A stretch of DNA of 64,000 nucleotides from Bog-756 sp043784065 (GTDB lineage: Bacteria; Actinomycetota; Acidimicrobiia; Acidimicrobiales; RAAP-2). The notes under the pieces are model-generated. The model was not told the origin of the DNA, ran no database searches, and saw only the letters and a program-made list of their open reading frames with translations. Where the stretch lies: positions 1 through 64,000 of the forward strand of contig JAYVYR010000002.1 in assembly GCA_043784065.1 (NCBI GenBank). The letters run 5' to 3'. Position 1 is the stretch's first letter, and each line of letters opens with the position of its first letter. Shown here one piece after another: positions 18,058-26,601 of the stretch. The translations under genes were made by a program, and so were the position numbers.

Positions 18058-18795
18058 TCAGCGAGGCTGGCGGACGGGTCCGAGACGAGGCGGACGGCCG
18101 TCGATGGCCCGTCGGGCAGTGGCCACGTCGTCGGTGATGACCGTGTCCACTCCCGCCTGCAGCATCGAAGCCAACGTGTCCTCATCGGCCACCGTCCAAG
18201 CGGCCACGGCAAGTCCGGCGGCACGGGCCGTAGAGACGGTGGCCCTGTCGACCAGGCCTACGGGCAGGTGTACGGCAGTGCAACCCAAGTCGGCGGCGGC
18301 AGCGATGCTGGCCATCGGGTCGAACGAGGAGACAACCAGTAGTCCGGTGGGCACGGTTGAGCCGGCTGAACGCACGGTAGACAGGGAGCCCGACCAGAAC
18401 GACGAGACCACTACCGACCCTGTCCGTCCCATCGACGTCACCAGGGTAACCTCATCGCTGGCCACCCGGTCGGTGGGGTCGAACCCCGGCTCATGGGGTT
18501 GGTTCTTGATCTCGATGTTCACCACCATCCCGGCGCATGCCTCAAGCGCATCGGCCAAAAGGGGGACGTAAGCCGGAAGCTGGGCGGTGGCCAGCTCGCA
18601 GATGGTGCCCACTCCTGCGACCGCCGGGTCGTGGTGGACGACCAGGCCACCGTCGGCCGTGAGGCGAACGTCCAGCTCCACTCCGTCGGCACCAAGAGCC
18701 CGCGCCCGGTCGAACGCTTCGAGGGTGTTCTCCTGAATTCCTGACGCGGGGTCCGGACTCCCCCTGTGGGCCTGCACTGCCGTCGGTATAGTCAC
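18058..18795 (-). CDS. Glycerophosphodiester phosphodiesterase
   Basis: A 245-residue GDPD-family TIM-barrel hydrolase that cleaves glycerophosphodiesters to glycerol-3-phosphate and an alcohol. The catalytic motifs are QAHRGSPD (His and Arg), the E-N-T motif in QENTLEAF, and DGVELDVRLTADGGLVVHHDP, with the E-x-D metal ligands and the second catalytic His. A GAGGAG site ten bases upstream favours GTG 18795 over ATG 18828. No signal peptide is seen, so it is probably cytoplasmic. It diverges from whiB. Confidence 0.92.
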   Translation of the reverse strand: MTIPTAVQAHRGSPDPASGIQENTLEAFDRARALGADGVELDVRLTADGGLVVHHDPAVAGVGTICELATAQLPAYVPLLADALEACAGMVVNIEIKNQPHEPGFDPTDRVASDEVTLVTSMGRTGSVVVSSFWSGSLSTVRSAGSTVPTGLLVVSSFDPMASIAAAADLGCTAVHLPVGLVDRATVSTARAAGLAVAAWTVADEDTLASMLQAGVDTVITDDVATARRAIDGRPPRLGPVRQPR

Positions 18796-18805
18796 GCTGC
18801 GTACG

Positions 18806-18811
18806 CTCCTC
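18806..18811 (-). promoter_or_regulatory. Shine-Dalgarno fixing the glycerophosphodiesterase start
   Basis: GAGGAG on the minus strand, ten bases before GTG 18795; it argues against longer starts at 18828 or 18930. Confidence 0.6.
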
Positions 18812-18871
18812 AACACATGACGCGACATCGGAACAACTGTGTCAAATCCCACGTGGAAGCCACAAAACTGC

Positions 18872-18900
18872 TTGCAACGGTGGGTACCGCTGGATATTCT
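18872..18900 (+). promoter_or_regulatory. Sigma-70-like promoter of whiB
   Basis: TTGCAA at 18872-18877 and TATTCT at 18895-18900 with 17-base spacing, about 99 bases upstream of the whiB start. The leader after it is AT-rich (an A-rich then T-rich stretch at 18955-18978), unlike the rest of the window. Confidence 0.6.
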
Positions 18901-18986
18901 AGTGAAGGAACCCTGAACGGCCGGTGACATCTTCAGCGCCGAGCTATGTGAAACAAATCACAAAAGGGTATTTTTTACTGATGAGT

Positions 18987-18992
18987 GGAGGA
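18987..18992 (+). promoter_or_regulatory. Shine-Dalgarno fixing the whiB start
   Basis: GGAGGA, six bases before GTG 18999. Confidence 0.75.
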
Positions 18993-18998
18993 ATCAGC

Positions 18999-19289
18999 GT
19001 GGCCCTTATGTGGAATCGCACGGTCGAGTGGGACCAAGGTGACTGGAGGCAGTTCGCTGCCTGCCGGAGCACCGAGCCCGATCTGTTCTTCCCCATCGGC
19101 ACCACGGGGCCCGCGGTCGACCAGATCGAGTCCGCAAAGCGGGTCTGCCGCAGTTGCGAAGTCCAGGAAACGTGCCTCGACTTCGCCTTGGCCACCAATC
19201 AGGAGTCAGGCGTTTGGGGCGCCACCTCCGAAGAAGAGCGCAGGAAGCTCCGCAAAGCCTGGCTGGCTGCCCGACGTCGGGCCTCCTGA
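18999..19289 (+). CDS. WhiB family iron-sulfur regulator (WhiB1-like)
   Basis: A 96-residue Wbl protein. Four cluster cysteines are C22, C50, C53 and C59 in WRQFAACRS, VCRSCEVQETC (C-x2-C-x5-C). PDLFFPIG and SGVWGATSEEERRKLRKAW, the turn plus basic DNA-binding tail, are typical; the usual GVWGG is GVWGA here. A strong GGAGGA site makes GTG 18999 the start; the frame is open to 18924 but those residues are not conserved. Next door, convergent, is a PdtaS-like kinase, as whiB1 (Rv3219) and pdtaS (Rv3220c) are neighbours in mycobacteria, so a WhiB1 assignment is likely. WhiB1 is an NO-sensitive 4Fe-4S partner of the primary sigma factor. Confidence 0.93.
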   Translation: MALMWNRTVEWDQGDWRQFAACRSTEPDLFFPIGTTGPAVDQIESAKRVCRSCEVQETCLDFALATNQESGVWGATSEEERRKLRKAWLAARRRAS

Positions 19290-19409
19290 ATCACCGGTCC
19301 GGACAGCGTTCCAGCCTTTCGCTCTCCCCCCGCAACAACCAGATGTCTCGCAGTGCAGATCGGCCGCATGAGGGGACGTACGGCGATATCTCGACTGGTG
19401 GAAGCCCGG

Positions 19410-20945
19410 TTACAGACCGATCGGCAAAGGATCTCGTACCGGTAGCTCGATGACCACCAACGTGCCGCGCTCGCCGTCACCGGTCGCAGCCCGGTTGAGC
19501 ATGACGATCGTCCCTTCGAGCTGACTGCGCACCAGGTCGCGCACGATCGACAGGCCCAGGCTCTGGGTGTCATCGATGTCAAACCCGTCGGGCAGGCCAG
19601 ATCCGTCGTCGAGCACCTCGACCCGCAGCACACTGTTTTCGGCCGACAGATCCACCCGGATGGTGCCGGTCATAGGCCCGATCTCGTCAGATAGCTCACC
19701 GTCTGCCTCGGCCTCGAAGTCGAGGAACGCGTGCTCGATGGCGTTCTGCACCAGTTCAGCCAGGACCACGGCCAACGGGGTAGCTACATCCGCCGGCACC
19801 TCACCCAGACCTCCGTTGACCTCGAAAGTCAGGTGACGGGAGACGACCGAATCCTTGGCCATCTGGATCAGTGACGTGACAATCTCGCCGAAGGGCACCT
19901 GGTCGCCCGGCTCACGGGAGAGGATCTCATGGACAATGGCGATCGAACGCACCCGACGCTCGGCCTCGAACAGCGCCACCCGTCCGCCGCCCGGCGGAAG
20001 TCGCCGGGCCTGCAGGCGCAGCAGGGCCGAAATGGTCTGAAGGTTGTTCTTGACCCGGTGGTGCACTTCGCGGATCGCCGCGTCCTTGGACAGCAGCAGA
20101 CGATCCAGGCGACGGACATCGGTGACATCGCGCAGCAAGACGATGCAGCCAGTCACGTCCTGGGTCTGGATGAGTGGGATGCAGTGAAGCAGGACGGTGA
20201 CGTCAGGGCGGCGTTCTACCTCTTCAACCACCGGCAAAGCAGAGGCCAACGCCCACTCGATGGCCGACTCCTCAATGCCGAGGTCGGTGAGGCGGCGCCC
20301 CTCGATCTGCGAGTACATGCCCATACGGTGGAGGGCGTTGGTGGCGTTGGGCGAGGCGTAGCGGACGCGCCCTTCTTCGTCGACGAGAACCACGCCGTCG
20401 CCGACTCGGGGGGCTTCCTCGGTCGCCACCTCCTCGCTCGGGAACGGGAAGGACCCCTCCGACAACATGACGGCGAAACGATTGAAGACGTCGCGGTAGG
20501 TGCGCTCGAGATGACCAGGTCGCCTTCCAGCCCCGGCCGACATCCGGGCCAGCACGGCGACGATCTCGCCCTGGCAGCGCACCGGGATGCAGTGGAGTCG
20601 GACCGGCTCACCCCCGGGCTCGAGCACCATCTCGCCTCGTGACGACTCGCCCGACTCGAAGGCGAGCACGACGAGCGGCCAGATATCACCATCGACCGTC
20701 TGACCCACGAGGTCGTGCTCGACCACTGTCGAGCTGTTGGACGGCCGCATCTGCCCCAGAATGACGAGCTCCAGACCGCTGGCGCGTGGATCGGTGGGCT
20801 CGGGCGCCATGGGCGCCATCAACACCAGGTCAGAAAAGGAGAGGTCGGCCAGGATTCCCCAGGTACCGAGGAGGCGCTGGAGGTGGGCGAGCTGGTCCTC
20901 GTCCAGGTTCGTGCGCTCGAATGCGAGCTCTGCCGGCGTTGCCAC
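19410..20945 (-). CDS. PdtaS-like sensor histidine kinase
   Basis: A 511-residue soluble kinase: N-terminal GAF-like domain (about 20-160), a PAS domain (about 180-280, with VLVDEEGRVRYASPNATNALHRMG), a HisKA_2-type phosphoacceptor (EVHHRVKNNLQTISALLRLQ, His at about 295), and a C-terminal ATPase domain with LAELVQNAIEHAF (N box) and DDGSGLPDGFD (G box). No membrane span is seen, matching cytosolic PdtaS. In mycobacteria PdtaS phosphorylates the RNA-binding antiterminator PdtaR; no such regulator is in this window. It is encoded convergently to whiB. GTG 20945 begins MATPAELAF. A short repeat-rich gap separates it from the PHP gene. Confidence 0.9.
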   Translation of the reverse strand: MATPAELAFERTNLDEDQLAHLQRLLGTWGILADLSFSDLVLMAPMAPEPTDPRASGLELVILGQMRPSNSSTVVEHDLVGQTVDGDIWPLVVLAFESGESSRGEMVLEPGGEPVRLHCIPVRCQGEIVAVLARMSAGAGRRPGHLERTYRDVFNRFAVMLSEGSFPFPSEEVATEEAPRVGDGVVLVDEEGRVRYASPNATNALHRMGMYSQIEGRRLTDLGIEESAIEWALASALPVVEEVERRPDVTVLLHCIPLIQTQDVTGCIVLLRDVTDVRRLDRLLLSKDAAIREVHHRVKNNLQTISALLRLQARRLPPGGGRVALFEAERRVRSIAIVHEILSREPGDQVPFGEIVTSLIQMAKDSVVSRHLTFEVNGGLGEVPADVATPLAVVLAELVQNAIEHAFLDFEAEADGELSDEIGPMTGTIRVDLSAENSVLRVEVLDDGSGLPDGFDIDDTQSLGLSIVRDLVRSQLEGTIVMLNRAATGDGERGTLVVIELPVRDPLPIGL

Positions 20946-20948
20946 CGT

Positions 20949-21899
20949 TCAGGCTCCCGTCCCGGTGGGCCCGTCAACCGACCGACGGTCGGCCGACAGA
21001 CCGTCAACCGACCGATGGTCGGCCCTGAGCGCCGACACAGGAATATCGTGGGGCTTGCGGTCTCGGAAGCCCCTGAGCATGTCCACTCCGGCCCGGTTCA
21101 GCAAGAGCCGCAGGTCGTCGGCCCGTTCGGCCACGTCGGGCAGGGTGTGGGCATCGGAGGCCGTGGTCAGCGGTACACCACGGTCCACGAAGCGCTTCAG
21201 CAGTGGCGGCGACGGGTACTCCTCCCCTACTGGCTTGCGCCACCCGGCCGACGAGACCTCCGCGGCCATACCAGAGGCAACGGCGGCCTCGGTGATCCGG
21301 TCGTAGAACTCGTCGGGCACCCCCGGTACGTGACCGGCGATCTTGACCAGGTCCGGATGGGCGAATACATCGCACACCCCGGAGGCAGCAAGCTCCTCCA
21401 TGGCCCGGGTGTACTCCTCCCACACGGCGTCGATGTCTCGGTGGTTCCACTCGGCTGCTACCTGGGGGTCGCTCAACACGTCGAACCGCCAGGTCCCCAG
21501 CCAGTGCACCGAGCCGAGCAGGACGTCGAACGGGTAGCCGGCCAGCAGATCGGCCACGTCGTCCATCCGGTCCTGGTAGTAGTCGACCTCGAGGCCGAGC
21601 ACCACGGGGAGGCCGGCAGCCTTGACGACCTGCACCACCTCGACGTAGTCGTCGAGGTCGACCCGGGCGTGATGGTCCCAGTAGGCGGCCATGCCGGGTC
21701 GTAGTTCGTCACCCGGCAGGTCGTTCCAGAAGCCGCCCAGGCGGTCCTTGGCTTGAGTGAACCGGAAGAGGTGCTCGGTGACGGCGATTTCGGTGACCCC
21801 TTGGGCCGCCGCCCGCTCGCAGTAGGCGGCCACCTGGTCGACCGTCGTCTGGGCATCGCTCTGGCTGTGGGGCCAGAGGTGAAGGTGGTAGTCCAGCAC
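20949..21899 (-). CDS. PHP domain phosphohydrolase (histidinol-phosphatase-like)
   Basis: About 316 residues. The PHP metal site is visible: DYHLHLWPHS (H-x-H), VTEHLF, LGLEVDYY, VLLGSVHWL, VFAHPDLVKI and TTASDAHTLPDVAE, close to HisK-type histidinol-phosphate phosphatase, though a specific role cannot be assigned because no his genes are near. GTG 21899 with AAAGGA upstream is chosen; ATG 21932 would add 11 residues. The last 20-odd residues are low-complexity (RSVDG, DRRSVDG) and encoded by a direct repeat. It follows the O-methyltransferase gene on the same strand after a 76-base gap. Confidence 0.85.
   Translation of the reverse strand: MLDYHLHLWPHSQSDAQTTVDQVAAYCERAAAQGVTEIAVTEHLFRFTQAKDRLGGFWNDLPGDELRPGMAAYWDHHARVDLDDYVEVVQVVKAAGLPVVLGLEVDYYQDRMDDVADLLAGYPFDVLLGSVHWLGTWRFDVLSDPQVAAEWNHRDIDAVWEEYTRAMEELAASGVCDVFAHPDLVKIAGHVPGVPDEFYDRITEAAVASGMAAEVSSAGWRKPVGEEYPSPPLLKRFVDRGVPLTTASDAHTLPDVAERADDLRLLLNRAGVDMLRGFRDRKPHDIPVSALRADHRSVDGLSADRRSVDGPTGTGA
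20971..21024. repeat. Two 24-bp direct repeats with 30-bp period
   Basis: Copies at 20971-20994 and 21001-21024 differ at one base. Each contains the near-palindrome CCGACCGAYGGTCGG. They encode the VDG/ADR low-complexity tail of the PHP protein and resemble the repeat in the MarR gene near 4.1 kb. Confidence 0.85.
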
Positions 21900-21975
21900 G
21901 CTGGTGGTCGGTCCTTTCGGTGCCCCCCGCATGGGCGGAGGGCGGAGGGGGTGGTCTCGTGGCTGGCGAGCGGGA

Positions 21976-22620
21976 TCAGTCGGCCCGGCGAATGAGGGTG
22001 ACCCCGTCCCGGACGGTGGTCTGGACGACGACGACCCGAGGATCGGAAACCACGAAGTCGTTGAACTCCCGCAGCGCCAAGGTGTCCTCCGTGGTGTCGG
22101 ACGGATCGAGGATCCGCCCCGACCACAAGGTGTTGTCAGCGGCGATGATGCCCCGAGGCGCCAGCTTCGGTAGCACTGCTTCGTAGTACGCACGGTACCC
22201 GGATTTGTCGGCGTCGAGGAAGACCAGATCGAACGGGCCGGGCAGTGTGGCGATGGTCTGGATGGCCGGGCCCTCGATTACTTCGACGCAGGCCGCATAC
22301 GGGCTCCTCTCGATGTGGCGGCGGGCGAAGGCAGCGTGCACCGGCGACAGTTCGCACGAGGTGATCCGGCCGCCTGGGGCCAGGCCGGCGGCCATAGCAA
22401 GCGCCGAATAGCCGCCGAACGTGCCGACCTCGAGCACCGAGGTGGCCGACAGGGCGAAGACGAGCATCTCGAGGTAGCGGCCCTCGAGGCGGCCAACCAT
22501 CATGTGGGGGTAGTCGAGGGTCTCCATCAGCTCGGCGGCCAGGGCCTCGAGATGGGCCGGTGGTGCGGAGGAGTGTTCGCTGGCATATGCCTCGAGTACC
22601 GGGTCGACGATATCGGTCAC
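21976..22620 (-). CDS. Class I SAM-dependent O-methyltransferase (CCoAOMT-like)
   Basis: A 214-residue cation-dependent O-methyltransferase. The SAM site is VLEVGTFGGYSALAMAAGL, followed by ITSCELSP, the metal/substrate block LVFLDADKSGYRAYYEAVLP and GGIIAADN-like GIIAADNTLWSG. Actinobacterial homologues methylate catechols or unidentified small molecules. The GTG start lies six bases after a TACGAT box (22627-22632), so the transcript is probably leaderless. The PHP phosphatase is downstream on the same strand. Confidence 0.93.
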   Translation of the reverse strand: MTDIVDPVLEAYASEHSSAPPAHLEALAAELMETLDYPHMMVGRLEGRYLEMLVFALSATSVLEVGTFGGYSALAMAAGLAPGGRITSCELSPVHAAFARRHIERSPYAACVEVIEGPAIQTIATLPGPFDLVFLDADKSGYRAYYEAVLPKLAPRGIIAADNTLWSGRILDPSDTTEDTLALREFNDFVVSDPRVVVVQTTVRDGVTLIRRAD

Positions 22621-22626
22621 TCCCGC

Positions 22627-22632
22627 ATCGTA
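22627..22632 (-). promoter_or_regulatory. Leaderless -10 box of the O-methyltransferase gene
   Basis: TACGAT on the minus strand, six bases before GTG 22620. Confidence 0.6.
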
Positions 22633-22678
22633 CGGCCCACCGGGAAGGGGCGCCGTCAGCGACTTCAGGCCGGCACGG

Positions 22679-23899
22679 CTAGGTCCAGATCTGCTCGCCG
22701 AGTCGCAGCAGGCCCGACAGGTCGTAGATGTCAGTGTCGAAGAAGGGAACAGTGGCCAGCACCTCGGGAGCCACGGCCAGCGAGGCGCGCTCCTCCATCT
22801 CGCGCAGGGCGACCACCTGGAAGTTGAGATAGCTGTCGGCCACCTCGGTCAACACCCGGGCGATCTGGGCCGGGTCGCCCAGCCCTTTGCCGGCTTTGGC
22901 GAGACCGGGCGAGAGCTCGGCGGCCAGATCTTCGGCTCGGTCTTTCATGACCTCGGCGATGTTGGTGCCGGCCCGACCCTTGAGGTAGTCGGGCAGGACC
23001 TTGTTGAGCACGATGGCACCGAGATGCAACCTGCGCTCCGTCAATTGTTCGGCAAAGAACTCGGCCTCCCGCAACGGGGTCGCTTCCAGGGTGGAGACCA
23101 CCACAAACGTCGTTCGGCGGTCGGACAGCAGCCGCCCGACAGCTTGCGACCGCTCCACGAACCCGTCGTACATGGTCTGGAAGAGGATGAAGAACTCGGA
23201 GATGTCCCCCATGAACTCCGTACCGAGGATCCGGTCAGAGATCTGGTAGAAGGGTTTGGTGGCCACGTTGATGAGCTTCGACCGGTAGGGCACAATCAGC
23301 CATCGCAACAGCCGCGACGAGAAGAAGTCGGCCAGCCGCTCGGGAGCGTCCAGGAAGTCGAGGGCGTTCCGGGAGGGCGGCGTGTCCACCACGATCAGGT
23401 CGTACTCGCCCGCCGAGTGGATCTCGTAGAGCCGTTCCATGGCGATGTAGTCGTGGCTCTGGACGAAGCGCCCGGCAATGTTCTGGTAGAGCGGGTTGGC
23501 CAGAATCTCGTCGCGGGTCTGCTTGTCCGGTGCGTGCTGGCGGATCAAGGAGTCCCACGACTCCTTGGTATCGAGCATGGCCGCCCACAGCTCGCCCCGG
23601 GGCTTTACGCCGGCAGCCAGGAACGCACTGTCGGGCACCCGGTGCTCGGTATTGCCGATGCCGTCGAGCCCCAGGGCATTGGCCAGACGCTTGGCCGGGT
23701 CGACGGTCAGCACCAGCACCTTGGAGCCGTGATTGATGGCCGCCATCAGGGCTGAGGCTGCGGCCGTGGTGGTCTTCCCCACCCCGCCAGGGCCACAGGT
23801 CACCACGATCTCCTTGGTGGCGAGCAGGCTGTCCATGGTCGGCGCGGCCACGTCGGCGGGAAGCTTGGCCTTGGTCGAACGAGGGCCACGGGCGGCCAT
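22679..23899 (-). CDS. ArsA/GET3-family ATPase, second paralogue
   Basis: A 406-residue P-loop ATPase. Deviant Walker A VTCGPGGVGKTTTAA is near residues 33-47, then VLVLTVDPAKRLANALGL, IVVDTPPSRNALDFLDAPERL (Walker B/switch II) and VVSTLEATPLREAEFF. It overlaps the preceding ArsA-like gene by one base and is coupled to it. The pair matches mycobacterial Rv3679-Rv3680 (BagA/BagB), annotated as anion-transporting ATPases but related to tail-anchored-protein targeting factors. There is no arsenical pump gene nearby, so arsenic resistance is unlikely. Two different subunits probably form a heteromer. Confidence 0.9.
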   Translation of the reverse strand: MAARGPRSTKAKLPADVAAPTMDSLLATKEIVVTCGPGGVGKTTTAAASALMAAINHGSKVLVLTVDPAKRLANALGLDGIGNTEHRVPDSAFLAAGVKPRGELWAAMLDTKESWDSLIRQHAPDKQTRDEILANPLYQNIAGRFVQSHDYIAMERLYEIHSAGEYDLIVVDTPPSRNALDFLDAPERLADFFSSRLLRWLIVPYRSKLINVATKPFYQISDRILGTEFMGDISEFFILFQTMYDGFVERSQAVGRLLSDRRTTFVVVSTLEATPLREAEFFAEQLTERRLHLGAIVLNKVLPDYLKGRAGTNIAEVMKDRAEDLAAELSPGLAKAGKGLGDPAQIARVLTEVADSYLNFQVVALREMEERASLAVAPEVLATVPFFDTDIYDLSGLLRLGEQIWT

Positions 23900-24861
23900 C
23901 AGAATCCCAGCTCCTCGCCCAGCGAGCCGGCCACCTGCTTGGTGGTGCGCAACCCATGGGATCGAGCGAACAGGTAGGGGAGGTAGAGGAGCGGCACGGT
24001 CGGATCGATGCCCTGGCGCAGGCGTTCGAGGTGGGTGGACCGGGTCCGGCGCATGGTGACAGCCAGTCGGGCCGCTTCCAGTACCGGGCCTGCGTCTCCG
24101 TCCACGAGTCCATCAAGTGCGGCCAACGGGCCCGGAGCGGTGAGTGCGTCGAACACCGCTTCCTCATTGCGGCCGAACAGCTCAGGAAGGACCCGGTTGA
24201 CCACGACGGCAGCCAGTTCGACGGTCGTCTCCAGACGAACCCGTTCGGCCAGCTCGATCGTCTCGTTGACGGGCATCTCCTCGGGCGTGCAGACGGCCAT
24301 CAGTCCGGTGATTGTCGGGTCGGACAGCATCTCGAGCATCCAGTCGGTCTGCGTCCGGATGAGGCCGACCTTTACCAGCCCATTGACAGCCTGGGGGGCT
24401 GCGAGCTGCCCGATGATGTGGCCGGTGGACGGGGCGTCGACGATGACCATGTCCCATTTGGCTTCACGGACCTCGAAGCAGAGCTTGCCCACGGTGAGAA
24501 TTTCGCGAACCCCTGGGGCGGCAGTGGCCAGGAAGTCGAAGGCTTTGGCCACCGGGCCGATCCGACCGACGATCGGGATGTGCAGCTGGAGCTTCAGGTA
24601 CTCCCGCATCGATGACTCAGTGTCCATTTTCATGGCGAAGAGTCCGGGTTGGACCTCCTTCTCCTTGAACGCAGTGGGCGGAGCTTCGTAGTAGCCGGCC
24701 AGTTCCCCTTTGCCGTCGCCCTCGCAGATCAGCACTTTCTTGCCCTGGCTGGCGGCCAGGAAGGCCAGCGCCGAGGCGACCGTCGTCTTGCCGGTGCCAC
24801 CCTTGCCGGTCACGAAGACCAGCTTGCGGTCCAGCAACGGCGTCATGGCGTCAGAGGCCAC
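23899..24861 (-). CDS. ArsA/GET3-family ATPase, first paralogue
   Basis: A 320-residue P-loop ATPase. VFVTGKGGTGKTTVASALAF is the deviant Walker A near the N-terminus, followed by VLICEGDGKGEL, MVIVDAPSTGHIIGQLAAPQ (switch II) and VVVNRVLPELFG. Here the P loop is GKGGTGKTT while the downstream partner has GPGGVGKTT, so both seem able to bind ATP. GTG 24861 or ATG 24846 could start it; the former has a GGGAGG site close by. It overlaps its partner by one base. Mycobacterial equivalents (Rv3679/Rv3680) are linked to envelope integrity. DUF3107 is directly upstream on the same strand, 51 bases away. Confidence 0.9.
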   Translation of the reverse strand: MASDAMTPLLDRKLVFVTGKGGTGKTTVASALAFLAASQGKKVLICEGDGKGELAGYYEAPPTAFKEKEVQPGLFAMKMDTESSMREYLKLQLHIPIVGRIGPVAKAFDFLATAAPGVREILTVGKLCFEVREAKWDMVIVDAPSTGHIIGQLAAPQAVNGLVKVGLIRTQTDWMLEMLSDPTITGLMAVCTPEEMPVNETIELAERVRLETTVELAAVVVNRVLPELFGRNEEAVFDALTAPGPLAALDGLVDGDAGPVLEAARLAVTMRRTRSTHLERLRQGIDPTVPLLYLPYLFARSHGLRTTKQVAGSLGEELGF

Positions 24862-24912
24862 CGGGCCTCCCGGTGGCCGAAGACCACAGCGGTGCGGTCG
24901 TGCGGCGTCGGA

Positions 24913-25149
24913 TCAGGAAATCCCGAATCCGACCTGACGGCTGGGAACAGGGGGGTCCAACTCGATGTAGGCGACCTTGCCCACCGGCACCCCGACCTGG
25001 CGGCCCTTGCGATCGGTGAGCCAGAGAATCCGACTCTCTTCACCCATCGCCTCCTCGATGTCGGCCAGGACCTTGTTTCGGTCAGCGTCGTCCGGCAGCT
25101 CGATGTCGAGCTCCTTCATCGACTGCACGATCCCGATACGCACGTCCAC
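24913..25149 (-). CDS. DUF3107 family protein
   Basis: A 78-residue conserved actinobacterial protein of unknown function. The fragments VRIGIVQSMKELDIELPDD, ILWLTDRKGRQVGVPVGKVAYIE and the terminal VGFGIS match the family along its full length. GTG 25149 is chosen because GAGGAG lies eight bases upstream; extending to 25209 adds non-conserved residues. It is the first gene of a minus-strand set leading into the ArsA-like pair and diverges from the dGTPase. Confidence 0.9.
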   Translation of the reverse strand: MDVRIGIVQSMKELDIELPDDADRNKVLADIEEAMGEESRILWLTDRKGRQVGVPVGKVAYIELDPPVPSRQVGFGIS

Positions 25150-25362
25150 CAGCCACGCTCCTCTCAGCCAGGTGGTCGGTGGGACCACCTGGTGAACACG
25201 ACGATACAACCCTTCGGCCCATGGTCATCCCCGGAGCCATGCCTCAGCCCCCTTCTGCGGGTCCCCGTTTCCCGGCCCCTATCCCCTTTGGCCCCTTCAT
25301 CCGGCCCCTTCATCCAAGCTCCTCCATCAGAACGCGCCGGCCGCGCACTCGAGGTCACACCG

Positions 25363-26565
25363 ATGGTGCACACTGGCGAGATGGACGGCGAGACATCCAC
25401 CGCCGGAGGGAAGAACCAACCTGGCGTAACCGAGCGCAACCGCCGGTGGGCGGCCACCATGGCCGGCCACGGCGCCGAGGGCATCACCTTCGCCCACGCT
25501 GACAGCCACGCCGCCACCGGCGCCGACCTGTCTGCTCCCGGCTTTGACCGGGTGGCCCGCGAAGAGCTCGAACAGTCCCAGCTGGCCCCTGGGGCAACCC
25601 ATGCCGATGGTCCGGGCCACCGAGGTCGGCCTGAAGAGCCCGACCCTTGGCGGACCTGTTTCGAGCGGGACCGCGACAGAATCCTCCATGCGCCCTCGTT
25701 CCGCCGCCTGGCCGGCAAGACCCAGGTCTTCGTATTCCCGGATGACCACCAGCGGACCCGGCTGACCCACGCACTCGAGGTCGCCCAGGTGGCCGCCGGC
25801 ATTGCCCGGGCCTGTCGGTTGAACGTGGCCCTCACTGAGGCCATCGCCCTCGGCCACGACTGCGGCCACGGCCCGGGCGGTCATGCCAGCGAGGACGCCC
25901 TCTCCCCCTACGTGGCCGGGGGCTTCGACCATGCACCGTGGGGTGCGGACGTGTCGCTCTCCTCCCTCAACCTGTGCGAGGAGACGCTCGACGGCATCCG
26001 GAACCATTCGTGGTCGCGACCGGCACCCTCCACTCCGGAGGGCGAAGTGGTCAGCTGGGCCGACCGGATCGCCTACGTCTGCCATGACTTCGAGGACGCC
26101 GTACGCAGCGGCATCGTCACTTCGTCTGCCCTGCCGGCCATCGTGCGAGAGCGGTGCGGCGACCGCCGAGGACGCCAACTCGGCACCTTCATCGACGCAC
26201 TGGTCTGGACCACGCTCCGCACCGGCCGGGTGGGCATGGCCGACGACCAGGCCGAGGCGCTGGCCGCCTTCCGGGCCAGCAACTACGAGCGCATCTACCT
26301 CCGGCCCAGCTCGGTGGCACAGGGCGCAGCCGTGGTCGACGTACTGCAGGCGCTCGTCGAGCATTTCGGCGACCGGCCCCACCTGCTCCCCACCACGGGT
26401 CGTGACGCCGACGGGCTGATCGGGAGCGAGCCGGGGGCGGTGCACGCCGCCGTCGCCTACGTGGCCGGAATGACCGATCGGTTCGCCTTCAGCCAGGCGG
26501 TGGCACTCCTCGGTTGGGACCCGGACAACCTGCCTGCCGGCATCGGGGTGGCAGGCAGGTTCTAG
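25363..26565 (+). CDS. dgt: Deoxyguanosinetriphosphate triphosphohydrolase-like HD protein
   Basis: About 400 residues from ATG 25363 (GAGG eight bases upstream) or 394 from ATG 25381. HD-domain dNTPase: FERDRDRILHAPSFRRLAGKTQVF, TRLTHALEVAQVA (first His), ALGHDCGHGPGGHASE (HD pair), SWADRIAYVCHDFEDAV (final Asp). These enzymes hydrolyse dGTP to deoxyguanosine and triphosphate and regulate nucleotide pools. The N-terminal 90 residues are a less conserved extension. The gene diverges from DUF3107; 25150-25362 shows a Pro-coding C-rich stretch but no recognised element. It ends in TAG inside a strong hairpin. Confidence 0.9.
   Translation: MVHTGEMDGETSTAGGKNQPGVTERNRRWAATMAGHGAEGITFAHADSHAATGADLSAPGFDRVAREELEQSQLAPGATHADGPGHRGRPEEPDPWRTCFERDRDRILHAPSFRRLAGKTQVFVFPDDHQRTRLTHALEVAQVAAGIARACRLNVALTEAIALGHDCGHGPGGHASEDALSPYVAGGFDHAPWGADVSLSSLNLCEETLDGIRNHSWSRPAPSTPEGEVVSWADRIAYVCHDFEDAVRSGIVTSSALPAIVRERCGDRRGRQLGTFIDALVWTTLRTGRVGMADDQAEALAAFRASNYERIYLRPSSVAQGAAVVDVLQALVEHFGDRPHLLPTTGRDADGLIGSEPGAVHAAVAYVAGMTDRFAFSQAVALLGWDPDNLPAGIGVAGRF
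26527..26561. terminator. 12-bp-arm hairpin at the 3' end of dgt
   Basis: AACCTGCCTGCC and GGCAGGCAGGTT are perfect complements around an 11-base loop, overlapping the last codons of dgt and ending just before the TAG. It lies between convergent genes (dgt and yccF-like) and could end transcription in both directions, although no T-run follows. Confidence 0.6.
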
Positions 26566-26601
26566 TTACCCGTCCAACCGCGCGTGCCTGACCGCCTCAG
26601 G

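Noticed and set aside
18924..18998. Extended N-terminus for whiB
   Set aside because: The frame is open but not conserved, and a strong GGAGGA site marks GTG 18999.
25327..26445. Long open frame antisense to dgt
   Set aside because: A high-GC shadow: no family motif, and the opposite strand carries a complete HD dNTPase. Similar shadows at 7604-8578, 53676-55319 and 62563-63789 (minus strand) were rejected for the same reason.
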